A DNA stretch of 64,000 bases from Aminiphilus circumscriptus DSM 16581 (GTDB lineage: Bacteria > Synergistota > Synergistia > Synergistales > Aminiphilaceae), in contig NZ_JAFY01000002.1 in NCBI RefSeq assembly GCF_000526375.1, positions 124,001-188,000 on the forward strand, written 5' to 3'. Below are positions 16,963 to 25,480 of the stretch, one piece after another. A model generated the notes under the pieces. It searched no databases. It was not told the DNA's origin and saw only the letters and a list, made by a program, of their open reading frames with translations. The position numbers were made by a program, and so were the translations under genes. Each line of letters starts with the position of its first letter. Position 1 is the stretch's first letter.

Positions 16963-17283
16963 TCAGTCCTTGAAGTAGGTGCAGACGTATTCCGTGGGTT
17001 CGTCGCAGCGGTACTTGAACTTGCTGTTCGCGGGAATGCCGAAGAACTGACCCGGACCGTAGGACTGCCAGTCCTCCCGGCCGGGCAGCACCACCGAGGC
17101 GACTCCGGCGGTCATCTCCATCAGTTCCCGGTCCGCCGTGCCGAACTCGTACTCCCCGGGCAGAATGACGCCCAGGGTCTTCTTGCTTCCGTCGGCAAAG
17201 AGAACGGTGCGGCTCTGCACCTTGCCGTCGAAATAGACGTTTGCCTTGGTCAGGACCGTTACTCCTTCAAACTTCTCGATCAT
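16963..17283 (-). CDS. ppnP: pyrimidine/purine nucleoside phosphorylase PpnP
   Basis: 106-aa cupin of the PpnP (formerly DUF1255/YaiE) family. PpnP splits nucleosides with phosphate to give a base and ribose-1-phosphate, with broad substrate range. Family marks: FDGKVQSRT near the N-terminus, GVILPGEYEF, ASVVLPGREDWQSY, GQFFGIPANSKF and a C-terminal EYVCTYFKD, in the same order and at about the same length as the 94-aa E. coli protein. The start at 17283 has a GGAGGAGG upstream; the longer frame lacks this. It stands alone between terminators and probably has its own promoter at 17404-17432. Confidence 0.88.
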   Translation of the reverse strand: MIEKFEGVTVLTKANVYFDGKVQSRTVLFADGSKKTLGVILPGEYEFGTADRELMEMTAGVASVVLPGREDWQSYGPGQFFGIPANSKFKYRCDEPTEYVCTYFKD

Positions 17284-17403
17284 GGGGAAAAGCCTCCTCC
17301 GGAAGAAATGAATGTGGCGGAACGAGAGAACTTGCGTTTCCTGTCTTGCGGAATCGGTGACGAGCGTCGTTCTTCCCGAGAGTGCGGTCCCGGGGCGCCT
17401 CCA

Positions 17404-17432
17404 AGTATACACTCTACAATGCTCTGATGCCA
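17404..17432 (-). promoter_or_regulatory. possible promoter of ppnP
   Basis: On the minus strand TGGCAT (17427-17432), 17 bp, TATACT (17404-17409). It would give a leader of about 115 nt. The -35 box is weak, the -10 box good. Confidence 0.4.
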
Positions 17433-17454
17433 GAGAACCGATGTCTTTTCGGCC

Positions 17455-17520
17455 TCAGAAAAAACAGCCGGAGGAAGAAGAACGGAAGCCCAAAGCTCCG
17501 TCCTCCTCCCTCCGGCTGTT
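17455..17520 (-). terminator. terminator of the ATC hydrolase-TRAP operon
   Basis: 12-bp perfect stem (17463-17474 with 17509-17520; AACAGCCGGAGG) with a loop that can itself pair, followed on the minus strand by a run of T (TGTTTTTTCTG). Placed 60-120 bp after the dctP stop codon. Confidence 0.85.
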
Positions 17521-17578
17521 CCGTGGGTTATCCTCCTCTTTCCGCGACACCGCGAAAGAGAGGGGGTTTCACTGTTCG

Positions 17579-18625
17579 CTACTCGGCGTAGCCGAGGTTC
17601 TTCGCCTCGTCCTTGTAGCCGAGTTCCCAGAGGACGTTCCGGTAGACCTCAAGGTATTCCTTGCCCTCGGGGATGGCCTCGCACTCGGCGAGAAGGAGCT
17701 TCGTGCCCACTTCGCGGGCCTTCTTCGCGTCTTCAGCACTCCAGCTTGCGACTTCGATGTTCGGATTGGATTTCCACTTCTCCCGGGCCTTGATCTCCGC
17801 CACGTAAATCAGGCTGGCCTGGAAGCGGGCCTTGTCGCGGGCGACGAGGAGAATGTCCTTGAAGTTCTGGGGAAGGGCATCCCACTTGGCGGGGTTCACC
17901 ACGAGGGGGAAGTTCTCGTTCACGCCGGTATGGTAGGCGGGGTCGAGGACGAAGGTGGCGACTTCCTGGAAGCCCATGCGCATGTTCTCATCCCAGTAGG
18001 TCCACTCCGCGGCGTGGATGTTCTTGGTCTGAAAGGCCGTGTAAATTTCCGGAGCGGAGAGGGACACCGTGGAGGCACCGAGTTCTTTGTAGAACTTTGC
18101 GCCGAAGCCGGAGGAGCGGATCTTCTTTCCCTTGATGTCCTCGATGGACTTGAGGGGAACCACGGACATAAGCTGCTCGGGCATGACGCTCTCCATGATG
18201 TGCCCCAGATACTTGATGCCGTACTTCGCGTAGATCTTTTCGAAGAAGGGGAAGAGTTTCTCGTCAAGATAGACCCCTTCGGCGAAGGTGCTGATGGGGC
18301 AGCCCGGTCGGGTGGTGAGGATGAACGCGGGGTCCTTTCCCGTCCAGTAGGCGCTGTAGACCATGGCGGCATCGACGATGCCGTTGGCGACGGCGTCGAA
18401 GGACTCGAACACGGGGAAGAGCACGCCCGCCGCATAGGGCTCGATGACGAACTCACCGCCGGAAAGGGTCTTCACGGTCTCGCAGAAGTCCTCGGCGAGT
18501 TTCTGCTGTTCCGTTCCGGGCATGGCATGGGTGACGAGTCTCCAGGTCACCTTCGCCGCCAGAGCCGCCTGGGCTCCGACGAGGATGAACAGAAACACCA
18601 GAGCAAGGGCAAACATTTTTCTCAT
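17579..18625 (-). CDS. dctP: TRAP transporter solute-binding protein (DctP family)
   Basis: 348-aa periplasmic receptor. The N-terminus MRKMFALALVFLFILVG and an AALAAK site form a signal peptide. The mature part has the DctP fold, with TWRLVTHAMPGTEQQKLAEDF at the first strand, KIRSSGFGAKF near the middle, and an Arg in the conserved position that clamps carboxylates. The frame upstream of 18625 is not credible; ATG 18625 follows an AGGAGG 12 nt away. It lies 171 bp after the large permease gene and is the last gene of the operon. The ligand is unknown; its operon neighbour ATC hydrolase suggests a thiazoline or related sulfur compound, by context only. Confidence 0.88.
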   Translation of the reverse strand: MRKMFALALVFLFILVGAQAALAAKVTWRLVTHAMPGTEQQKLAEDFCETVKTLSGGEFVIEPYAAGVLFPVFESFDAVANGIVDAAMVYSAYWTGKDPAFILTTRPGCPISTFAEGVYLDEKLFPFFEKIYAKYGIKYLGHIMESVMPEQLMSVVPLKSIEDIKGKKIRSSGFGAKFYKELGASTVSLSAPEIYTAFQTKNIHAAEWTYWDENMRMGFQEVATFVLDPAYHTGVNENFPLVVNPAKWDALPQNFKDILLVARDKARFQASLIYVAEIKAREKWKSNPNIEVASWSAEDAKKAREVGTKLLLAECEAIPEGKEYLEVYRNVLWELGYKDEAKNLGYAE

Positions 18626-18796
18626 GTTGTCCAAAAGCCTCCTCTCTCGCGAAACGCCTCCGCATACTACAGAAGGTCTCCTTCTTTTCCAAGCGCGTCG
18701 AACGTGGATGGTGACGAAACGGACTCTCCCTCTCTCGGCGTTCACCCCTTTCTGTCCGAAGATGCGTCCGCGTTTTCCTTCCGCAAGGCACAAAGC

Positions 18797-20113
18797 TCAA
18801 AGCCCAAAGACGAGCCTGGGGAGCCAGAGGACGATGGACGGAAAGAGAAAGATCAGGATGATGCAGAGAATCTGAAGCGCCAGAAAGGGCACGCTCGCCC
18901 GGTAGATGTCCACGATGGAAACGCCCTCGGGGGCGACTCCCTGGAGATAGAAGAGGCTGAAGCCGAAGGGGGGCGACATGTAGGCGCACTGAAGCAGTAC
19001 GTTGAAGGCGAGCCCCACCCAGAGGGGATCGAAGCCGAGCCTGGAGAGGATGGGCGCCAGGATGGGCACCGCAAGAAAGATGATGGCCCCGGGCTCCAGG
19101 AACATGCCGAGGAAGAAGATGAAGATCGCAGCCACGACGAAGACCATGTTCGGCCCTCCCGGCATGGACATGGCGAGGTTCGCCACGAGGGTGTTTCCTC
19201 CAAGGCCGGAGAAGACCGAGCCGAAGGCGGAGGCGCCGATCATCATCCATCCCACCATGGCGGACACGGAGATGGTCTCGAAACAGGAGGAGTAGACGAT
19301 CTCCCAGGTGAGCCGCTTCTTGAAGAAGGCGATGATCATGGCCCCGAAGGCGCCGAAGGCGGCGGCCTCGGTGGGCGTGGCCATTCCCATCAGGATGGAG
19401 CCGAGGACGATGACGATGAGCAGTCCCGGCAGAAGCACGTTCCGCAGGGCGGCCAGCTTCTCCCTCGTCGTGGCCCGCTCGTCCGGCGGCAGCGCGGGGG
19501 CGAAGGAGGGATCGAGGAGCCCCCGGATGAGCACATACCCGATGTAGAGAACGGCGAGGAGCACTCCCGCGGAAAGTCCCCCCGCGAAGAGTCCCCCGAT
19601 GGAGACACCGGTGACGCATCCGTAGAGCACCATGTTCGTGCTGGGAGGAATGAGCTGCCCCAGGGTTCCCGCGCTCATGACGCACCCCAGGGACATGTTG
19701 CGGTTGTAGCCGTGCTTGAGCATCTGGGGAAGGCCGATCAGTCCGAGGCCGATAACCCCCGCGGCGACGACGCCGGAAACGGCGCCGAGGATGGCCCCCA
19801 CCAGCACGGTGGCGACGGCGAGCCCTCCCCGAAGACCGCCGGACCACTTGTAGAAGGCTTTGTACAGGTCCTCCACCACGTTGGTCTTCTGGAGGATATA
19901 GGCCATGTAGATGAAGAGCGGCACGGCGATGATCACGAAGTTGTTCATGGAGCCCCACGCCGCGGAGACCACCAGATTGAGGGCTCCCGCACCCCAGAGG
20001 AAATAGGCGAAGACGATGGCCACCGCCGCGAGGGAAAAGGCGATGGGCACGCCGAAGGCGAGGAGAAGGAAGAGCGATGCGAACATCAGAAGCGGATAGA
20101 ATTCACGGGCCAT
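18797..20113 (-). CDS. dctM: TRAP transporter large permease (DctM)
   Basis: 438-aa membrane protein with about 12 predicted helices, all hydrophobic, starting FYPLLMFASLFLLLAFGVPI. It has the family GxIxPPSxxMVLYG element (LGQLIPPSTNMVLYG) and a second half with GMFLEPGAIIFLAVPILAP. It drives Na+-coupled import of an organic acid held by the DctP protein. It begins 13 bp after the small permease gene. SD GAGGAGGGG precedes the ATG. Confidence 0.93.
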   Translation of the reverse strand: MAREFYPLLMFASLFLLLAFGVPIAFSLAAVAIVFAYFLWGAGALNLVVSAAWGSMNNFVIIAVPLFIYMAYILQKTNVVEDLYKAFYKWSGGLRGGLAVATVLVGAILGAVSGVVAAGVIGLGLIGLPQMLKHGYNRNMSLGCVMSAGTLGQLIPPSTNMVLYGCVTGVSIGGLFAGGLSAGVLLAVLYIGYVLIRGLLDPSFAPALPPDERATTREKLAALRNVLLPGLLIVIVLGSILMGMATPTEAAAFGAFGAMIIAFFKKRLTWEIVYSSCFETISVSAMVGWMMIGASAFGSVFSGLGGNTLVANLAMSMPGGPNMVFVVAAIFIFFLGMFLEPGAIIFLAVPILAPILSRLGFDPLWVGLAFNVLLQCAYMSPPFGFSLFYLQGVAPEGVSIVDIYRASVPFLALQILCIILIFLFPSIVLWLPRLVFGL

Positions 20114-20126
20114 GGTCGTCCCCTCC

Positions 20127-20618
20127 TCACTCGGGCTTCGCGCCCGCGACTTTCCCGAGCTTCGGGAAGATGAGGGCGAGCATGTCCTTGAAGGACTGCC
20201 AGGACAGGAGGGCGCAGGACAGGGGAATGATCCAGCGGTACCACCACACCTCTGGGTTGAAGGGGGTCTGGTGGGTGGAGCGCTCCCGCATGAGAGTGGA
20301 GCGGTAGGCGGCGGGAATGCTCACCCAGAGGAGCACCAGCACCACGAAGAGCACCACGCCCTCGGCGAAGATCCCCTGAATGCGGCGCCATCGTGGAGGC
20401 AGATAATGATTGATCACGTCCACGGCGACGTGCTTTTTCTCCTTGTGGCAGTAGGCGGCGCCCAGCATGAAAAAGGTCCCGTAGAGGAAGAGGGAGATCT
20501 CGAAACTCCAGATGGGGGTCTCGTTGAGGAAATACCCCTTCAGGGAGCTGTAGACGATCTCCAAAATGAGCGGCAACAGCAAAAGTGAGACAAGCTTACC
20601 AAACCGATCCATGTTCAT
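20127..20618 (-). CDS. dctQ: TRAP transporter small permease (DctQ)
   Basis: 163-aa integral membrane protein with four predicted helices. After the second helix it has the HKEKKHVAVDVI segment typical of DctQ (charged, followed by VDxI). It partners with DctM. The ATG at 20618 overlaps the stop of the ATC hydrolase gene by 4 bp, which ties that enzyme to the transporter. ATG 20612 is an alternative start. The region 105-135 (Tyr, Arg, Pro, Trp-rich) is a longer periplasmic loop than usual. Confidence 0.88.
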   Translation of the reverse strand: MNMDRFGKLVSLLLLPLILEIVYSSLKGYFLNETPIWSFEISLFLYGTFFMLGAAYCHKEKKHVAVDVINHYLPPRWRRIQGIFAEGVVLFVVLVLLWVSIPAAYRSTLMRERSTHQTPFNPEVWWYRWIIPLSCALLSWQSFKDMLALIFPKLGKVAGAKPE

Positions 20619-21106
20619 GAGCCGCACCCCGCAGACGACGGAGTTTCCCCGTACCGGTGACAACAGCAGGAATCGCCCTGCATCAGCGTCGCGGAACGGG
20701 AGAAGGTCAGGTTTTCGGAGAAACCCCTGGCGATGGCGAAATCGATGGCACAATAGAGTTCGCCTTCCTCCACCATGCCTTTTTCCTTCCATTCCTCGCA
20801 CATCGGGCAGTAGGTGATGTCGCTTCCGTTCTCCCGCTTTATCGCCTTCCAGGCGAAATGCAGCGGAAGGTCGTAGTGTTCGGCCAGGGTCTCGTGCGTG
20901 AGTTCCCTGACGTGCCGCAGCACCTCCTCGCGAATGCGCCTTCCCCGCTCCTCGCCGAAACGGGCGACGACACGCTCCACCAGCTTTTTCCCCTCGCTCT
21001 CGCCCAAAACGGCCACACTTTCCTGCACAAAAATTCCGTGGAAGTGCGCCAGTGCCCGGGCCATATCGTCCACGCTTTTTCGCAACACTTCGGAATTCTC
21101 TCTCAT
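20615..21106 (-). CDS. L-2-amino-thiazoline-4-carboxylate hydrolase family
   Basis: 163-aa soluble protein matching the ATC hydrolase family: a helical N-terminal half (SVDDMARALAHFHGIFVQES) and a C-terminal part with ITYCPMCEEW, GELYCAIDFAIARGF and ATLMQGDSCCCHRY, rich in conserved Cys and His. ATC hydrolase opens the thiazoline ring on the way to L-cysteine; many family members sit beside TRAP transporters and may have other substrates. The start at 21106 has GAGG 8 nt upstream; ATG 21112 is too close to it. First gene of a four-gene operon (enzyme, dctQ, dctM, dctP). Family assignment is by recalled motif pattern and should be checked. Confidence 0.65.
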   Translation of the reverse strand: MRENSEVLRKSVDDMARALAHFHGIFVQESVAVLGESEGKKLVERVVARFGEERGRRIREEVLRHVRELTHETLAEHYDLPLHFAWKAIKRENGSDITYCPMCEEWKEKGMVEEGELYCAIDFAIARGFSENLTFSRSATLMQGDSCCCHRYGETPSSAGCGS

Positions 21107-21396
21107 ACTCATATCCTCGGCCACTCTCCATTCCACCTCGCTTCCGACATGACACAGCAACGAACTGCATGAACCCTTTCGACGAAACACCCTCCCTTGA
21201 AACAGCCACATTGCAACGCAACAAGCGTCCGAAAGTCCGAGACCTTGCTGTGTTTTCTTTTCGTGCATCGGTTCTTCTGCATCGATTTCTCGGGGAAAAC
21301 GACCGTGCTTTTTTCCGGATCGCTTTCAAAGAAACGGGAGAAAGGCGAAACCCTCCCCTTCCGTCTTTCGGCCTCGGAGAAAGAAACGTTCCTCTC

Positions 21397-22308
21397 TCAG
21401 GGACGCCCTTCGGAAAACGCCTTGCGAAAGCGGGCGAGAAGGAGTTCCGGCCGCATCTCCGTAAGGAAAACCGCCGCCAGAATGAGGACACACCCCATCA
21501 CCATGGGGGAGGTGAAGACATCTCCCATGAGCAGGATTCCCGCGGCGGCCCCGAACACCGATTCGAGGCTCAGGAAAATGGACGCGTGCGTGGAGGGCGT
21601 GAATTTCTGCGCGACCGTCTGGATGAGAAAGGCTCCGGTGGTGCAGAAGAGCACGAGATAGGCCATGCTCCACCACGCCCCTCCTCCGAGCTGCGTGAGG
21701 TCCGGAATCGTTTCGAAGAAAGGAACGCAGAGTGCGGCGTAACAGGAGACGAAGAGAAGTTGCAACGTGGCCAGGCGATACGCGTCCATGCGGGGCGCGA
21801 AGGCCTCCAGGGAGACGATGTGCAGGGAATAGAACACGGCGCAGGCAAGAGTGAGCCCGTCGCCGAGGGAGATGGAAAAGCTCTCCTGCAGAGTGAGCAG
21901 GGCCGTTCCCACGAGACAGAGAAAGGAGGCGGCAAAGGCGTTCCATTCCGGAATTCTTCGTCGCAGTGCCCAAGCGGCGAAGGGAACGAGCACCACATAA
22001 CTGGCGGTGAGAAAGGCCTGTTTTCCCGCCGTGGTGTACTGGAGCCCCACGGTTTGGGTGGCGAAGCCGAGAAAAAGCAACAGCCCCACACCCGCGGCGA
22101 TTTTGAGATCCTTCAGGGTCGTGCCCCGCAGGGACTTCGCAAAAATCAGAGCCAACAGGCCTCCCGCGAGAAAAAACCGCACCGCGAGAAGGAAAAAGGG
22201 AGGAAAAAACACGAGGGCATCCTTCATCACGACGAAACCGATGCCCCAAAAAAGTGCCACCGAGGCGAGCCCCACATCGGCGAGCAGCGTCCGGGTTGTA
22301 CTTTTCAT
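21397..22308 (-). CDS. EamA/DMT-superfamily transporter
   Basis: 303-aa membrane protein with ten predicted helices in two EamA repeats. The first begins GLASVALFWGIGFVVMKDAL (the usual GSxFVxxK-like start), and the second is centred on ESVFGAAAGILLMGD, the typical closing motif. Such proteins export or exchange amino acids, metabolites or drugs; the substrate cannot be read from the sequence. ATG 22308 has AAGGAG 11 nt upstream, and a TATAAT promoter lies about 125 bp upstream. Monocistronic between the TRAP operon and a long gene-free stretch. Confidence 0.9.
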   Translation of the reverse strand: MKSTTRTLLADVGLASVALFWGIGFVVMKDALVFFPPFFLLAVRFFLAGGLLALIFAKSLRGTTLKDLKIAAGVGLLLFLGFATQTVGLQYTTAGKQAFLTASYVVLVPFAAWALRRRIPEWNAFAASFLCLVGTALLTLQESFSISLGDGLTLACAVFYSLHIVSLEAFAPRMDAYRLATLQLLFVSCYAALCVPFFETIPDLTQLGGGAWWSMAYLVLFCTTGAFLIQTVAQKFTPSTHASIFLSLESVFGAAAGILLMGDVFTSPMVMGCVLILAAVFLTEMRPELLLARFRKAFSEGRP

Positions 22309-23200
22309 TCGGTTTCCAGCTCCTTCTCTCCCGTCAACAGTACCCTCAAGCCCGGAATCTTTTCTCCAGGCACAGCGTCAACTGGTCGGATTCTCTTTCA
22401 CCGGCCTCTCGACAGAGAGGAATAGCAGAAATTATACAGTATTCTCATTGGGAGAACAAGATTGCACACAACAAGAATTTTCCGGACCGGGAAGCGGTTT
22501 CCCGCCAGAACACGAGTGCCTCGGAAATGCGTCGGGACGACGGAGCCATCGCAATCCGCTCGTACACCCCGTGGAACTCCGCTCCTTTTTGCTCCTTTAT
22601 TTACCGCGAGAACATACGACAGAGAACTCCTTTGTAATCCAGGTGTTCACATATGCCTGCACTATCGTAATCAAACTCCTGAAGGTGGATGATGTGTATT
22701 CCGGAACAGCAGAGAGAGTTTACAATTTCCGAAAAAAATCGGGGGTAATTCGTGAATTTTCTGGAACAGTCGTTCTTTTTTGTAACGTACTGCGCATTCC
22801 TTCGTCAATCCATTCTTTTCCAAAACACGAGTTTCTCAACGCCGTCAGGGTTGCTTCGTCATAGAACTCTTCTCCGGGAGCACAAAGCATGTCCGTCGCG
22901 GGATACTGTTCATTGATCAGCAGAAAACCGCTCCGGAACAGATTTTTTAAAATTTTTTCAAAATCTGTTTCCCCTCTCCCCGAGGAGCGTTCCTGTGAAG
23001 AGCCGACGGAAAAGACCGGGTGTCGAAGGCGAGAATGGAGGCGACTACGGGATGTTCCGCGGAACGAATGGACTCTCTTCCGAAGAAATCGCGGACAATG
23101 CGGTTCCTTCTTGGCTTCCTTCGGGGTATCATGCTGGGAATCGGGCAACATGGAACGGAATACGGAGAGAAGGAGCAGAAACGAAAGGAGTCGAGAACCC
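22309..23200. other. 892-bp AT-richer gene-free region
   Basis: Divergent promoter region between the EamA gene and the FAD oxidoreductase gene. GC falls well below the surroundings in 22420-22960. A promoter for eamA lies at 22431-22459. A minus-strand frame at 22720-23292 reads protein-like in its last 80 residues (NLFRSGFLLINEQYPATD) but has no ribosome-binding site, and I do not call it a gene. No tRNA or repeat was recognised. Confidence 0.5.
22431..22459 (-). promoter_or_regulatory. promoter of the EamA transporter gene
   Basis: Minus strand TTGTTC (22454-22459), 17 bp, TATAAT (22431-22436). Start expected near 22424, giving a leader of about 115 nt. Confidence 0.55.
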
Positions 23201-25480
23201 ATGCACAAGAGAGGAATGTGCTTTTCCGCTGCGACGAGGAGACGCCTCGTCCTTGCGGTTTTGCTGATGGCTGCACTGTTCGGCACTGTCACGGCGGAAG
23301 CCTCCGCTACGGCGGAGCGCGATTACGACGTGATCGTGGTGGGGGCCGGTGCGGGCGGTACGGCGGCGGCGCTCCAGGCGGCCCGGAGCGGTGCCCGGGT
23401 GGCGCTTCTGGAGGAGACGAACGTCGTCGGAGGCCAGATGACCGCGGCGGCGGTGTCCACCATGGACGACATGTACGCCAACTGGTCCGGCATCTACGAG
23501 GAGTTCCTCGCCAAGGTGAAAGCCCACTACGACGCGCTTGGCAAATCCACCGGCACCTGCTATTGGGTTCCCTTCACCATCGCCTTCGAGCCCTCGGTGG
23601 GGGAGACGGCGCTCCTGTCGCTCGTCGAGGAGACCCGCAGCGGCGCGGCCCTTCGGGACCGCACGCCCCGCACGCTCGACCTGTTCCTGCGCTCTTCGGT
23701 GGTCCAGGTCCTCAAGGACAGGCGAGACACCACCGTCACGGGAGTGCTCGCAAACCTGGACGGAACGCCGACGCTCCTCCGCTGCAAGGTCCTGGTGGAC
23801 GCCACGGAATACGGAGACGTGCTGCCCCTAGCGGGGGCCGCCTACCGGGCGGGCAACGCGGAGACGCCTTTCCTCGATCTCGACGCCCGGATTCAGGACA
23901 TCACCTGGGTGGCGGTGATGAAGGCCTATCCCAGGGGCATTCCGGAGCACCTGCGGATGTCCACGCCTCCTCCCGGCTACGAGGAGCGGGTGGAACTCTT
24001 CCGGAGCTACCTCACCAGGGACGGCAACCGTTTCTGGGGATATCCGGTGAAGCTTCCGGTGAACTTCCACAGCCACAACGCCTATCGGGGCCTGCCGGAC
24101 TCCTCAGCCCCTGGAAACGCCGACGCTTCCAGCGCCTACAGTTGGCTTCTCCTTTCGAAGACGGGGGTCAACTGGTGCAACGACTATCCGGGCAAACCCG
24201 GCTACGAGGGGCGGAGCGGCCTTCCCGTGCGCTATCTCGAGGACAAGGAATTCCGCCGGGAGACGAACGCCCGGGCGCTGCTCAAGACGCTTCAGTTCCT
24301 CTACTACGTGCAGACCGAACTGGGGATGCCCTGGTCGGTGGCGGACGACGAGTTCGACAGCCCCGCCAATCTGGAGATCGTGAGGGGCATCGTTCCAGAG
24401 GCATACGCACCCCTCGTGCGCCGTTTCCCGCCCATGCCCTACGTGCGGGAAAGCCGGCGCCTCGTTGGCCTGGAGACCCTCACCTCGGCGGAGCTGCGGC
24501 GGAACTCCGAGAGTTACTTGGCGGGCGGACCGGGCTTCGAGCAGCCCACTTCCCTCGCGGTGGGAAGATATATTCTGGATCTGCACGGCTCCAGCGAGAC
24601 CGAGGCGCTGGAGGCGCGCTTCGGGGAGACCGCCGAGTCCACGGTGGAAAACAAACCCCGGGGTCCCTTCCAGGTACCCTTCGAAATCTTCATTCCCGAA
24701 AAAGTGGACGGCCTCGTGGCGGCGGAGAAAAACCTCTCCATGACCCGCCTCACCTCCGGGGCGCTGCGTCTGCAACCCATCTGCATGTTCACGGGACAGG
24801 CCGCGGGAGCCATCGCCGCCGCGGCGGTGCGCGGCGGCATCCCTCCCCGGGACGTGAACCCCCTTCTCGTGCAGCGAAGCCTTCTCGAAGCGGGAAGCGT
24901 CCTCGCCCTGCTCCGCTATAGCGACGTGCCCAGAAGCCACCCCTACTGGGCGGCGGTGCAGCTGGCCACCATCCGGGAACTGCTGGAGCCCCGGGCGTAT
25001 CCCACGGCACCGGCACCGCGCCTGGACGATCTGAACACCCTTCTCGCAACGGCGAAAAAAGGGCGCCTCCAGGGCATTTTCGGCGTGGACGAGCCGATTG
25101 CCCCCGCCGAGGCGATCCGCCTGCTTGCCCGCGTCGCGGCCCTCGGCGAGCGCGCTCCCCAGCCGTTCCGCCCCGTCACGTCGTCGCGCTTCGTCACCCG
25201 GGGCGAGTTCGCCTGCGCCCTGGCGGAACTCTTCGATCTCTCCGCCGACACGCCGGAGGTGCCGACGCCGCTCTACGGCGACGTTCCTTCGGGAAGCCGC
25301 CTCGATAGGGCGCTTCGCGGACTGGACGCGCTGGGAGCGCTCGCCGGCGTGGAGGGCGGCACCGCCTTCCGCCCCGAAATGCCGCTCTCCCGGGGGCTCG
25401 CGGTGGATCTGGTCTACCGGGTACTCGGCGCGGAGGCGCTCTGGTACGAAAACGAACGGAACGAAGGGCCGGAGCGATGA
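23201..25480 (+). CDS. exported FAD-dependent oxidoreductase with SLH-like tail
   Basis: 759-aa protein. A signal peptide (LVLAVLLMAALFGTVTAEA) precedes a Rossmann FAD site VIVVGAGAGGTAAALQAA and the family segment EETNVVGGQMTAAAVSTMDD, placing it in the FAD_oxidored (PF12831-like) group. FAD contacts recur at the end of the domain (LQPICMFTGQAAGAIAAAA). After about residue 625 come two SLH-like repeats: FVTRGEFACALAELFDL with YGDVPSG, and FRPEMPLSRGLAVDLVYRVLG. SLH domains attach proteins to the cell envelope, so this would be a surface-tethered flavoenzyme. ATG 23201 has AAAGGAG 10 nt upstream. Its stop overlaps tex by 4 bp. Substrate unknown. Confidence 0.85.
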   Translation: MHKRGMCFSAATRRRLVLAVLLMAALFGTVTAEASATAERDYDVIVVGAGAGGTAAALQAARSGARVALLEETNVVGGQMTAAAVSTMDDMYANWSGIYEEFLAKVKAHYDALGKSTGTCYWVPFTIAFEPSVGETALLSLVEETRSGAALRDRTPRTLDLFLRSSVVQVLKDRRDTTVTGVLANLDGTPTLLRCKVLVDATEYGDVLPLAGAAYRAGNAETPFLDLDARIQDITWVAVMKAYPRGIPEHLRMSTPPPGYEERVELFRSYLTRDGNRFWGYPVKLPVNFHSHNAYRGLPDSSAPGNADASSAYSWLLLSKTGVNWCNDYPGKPGYEGRSGLPVRYLEDKEFRRETNARALLKTLQFLYYVQTELGMPWSVADDEFDSPANLEIVRGIVPEAYAPLVRRFPPMPYVRESRRLVGLETLTSAELRRNSESYLAGGPGFEQPTSLAVGRYILDLHGSSETEALEARFGETAESTVENKPRGPFQVPFEIFIPEKVDGLVAAEKNLSMTRLTSGALRLQPICMFTGQAAGAIAAAAVRGGIPPRDVNPLLVQRSLLEAGSVLALLRYSDVPRSHPYWAAVQLATIRELLEPRAYPTAPAPRLDDLNTLLATAKKGRLQGIFGVDEPIAPAEAIRLLARVAALGERAPQPFRPVTSSRFVTRGEFACALAELFDLSADTPEVPTPLYGDVPSGSRLDRALRGLDALGALAGVEGGTAFRPEMPLSRGLAVDLVYRVLGAEALWYENERNEGPER

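Noticed and set aside
17312-20173. 953-codon plus-strand frame opposite the first TRAP operon
   Set aside because: Runs of His/Glu/Asp/Gly typical of antisense to membrane proteins; dctP, dctM and dctQ are clear on the other strand.
22720-23292. 190-codon minus-strand frame between the EamA and FAD oxidoreductase genes
   Set aside because: Its last 80 codons look protein-like but there is no ribosome-binding site, the first part is Arg/Ser noise, and it overlaps the start of the real gene at 23201.
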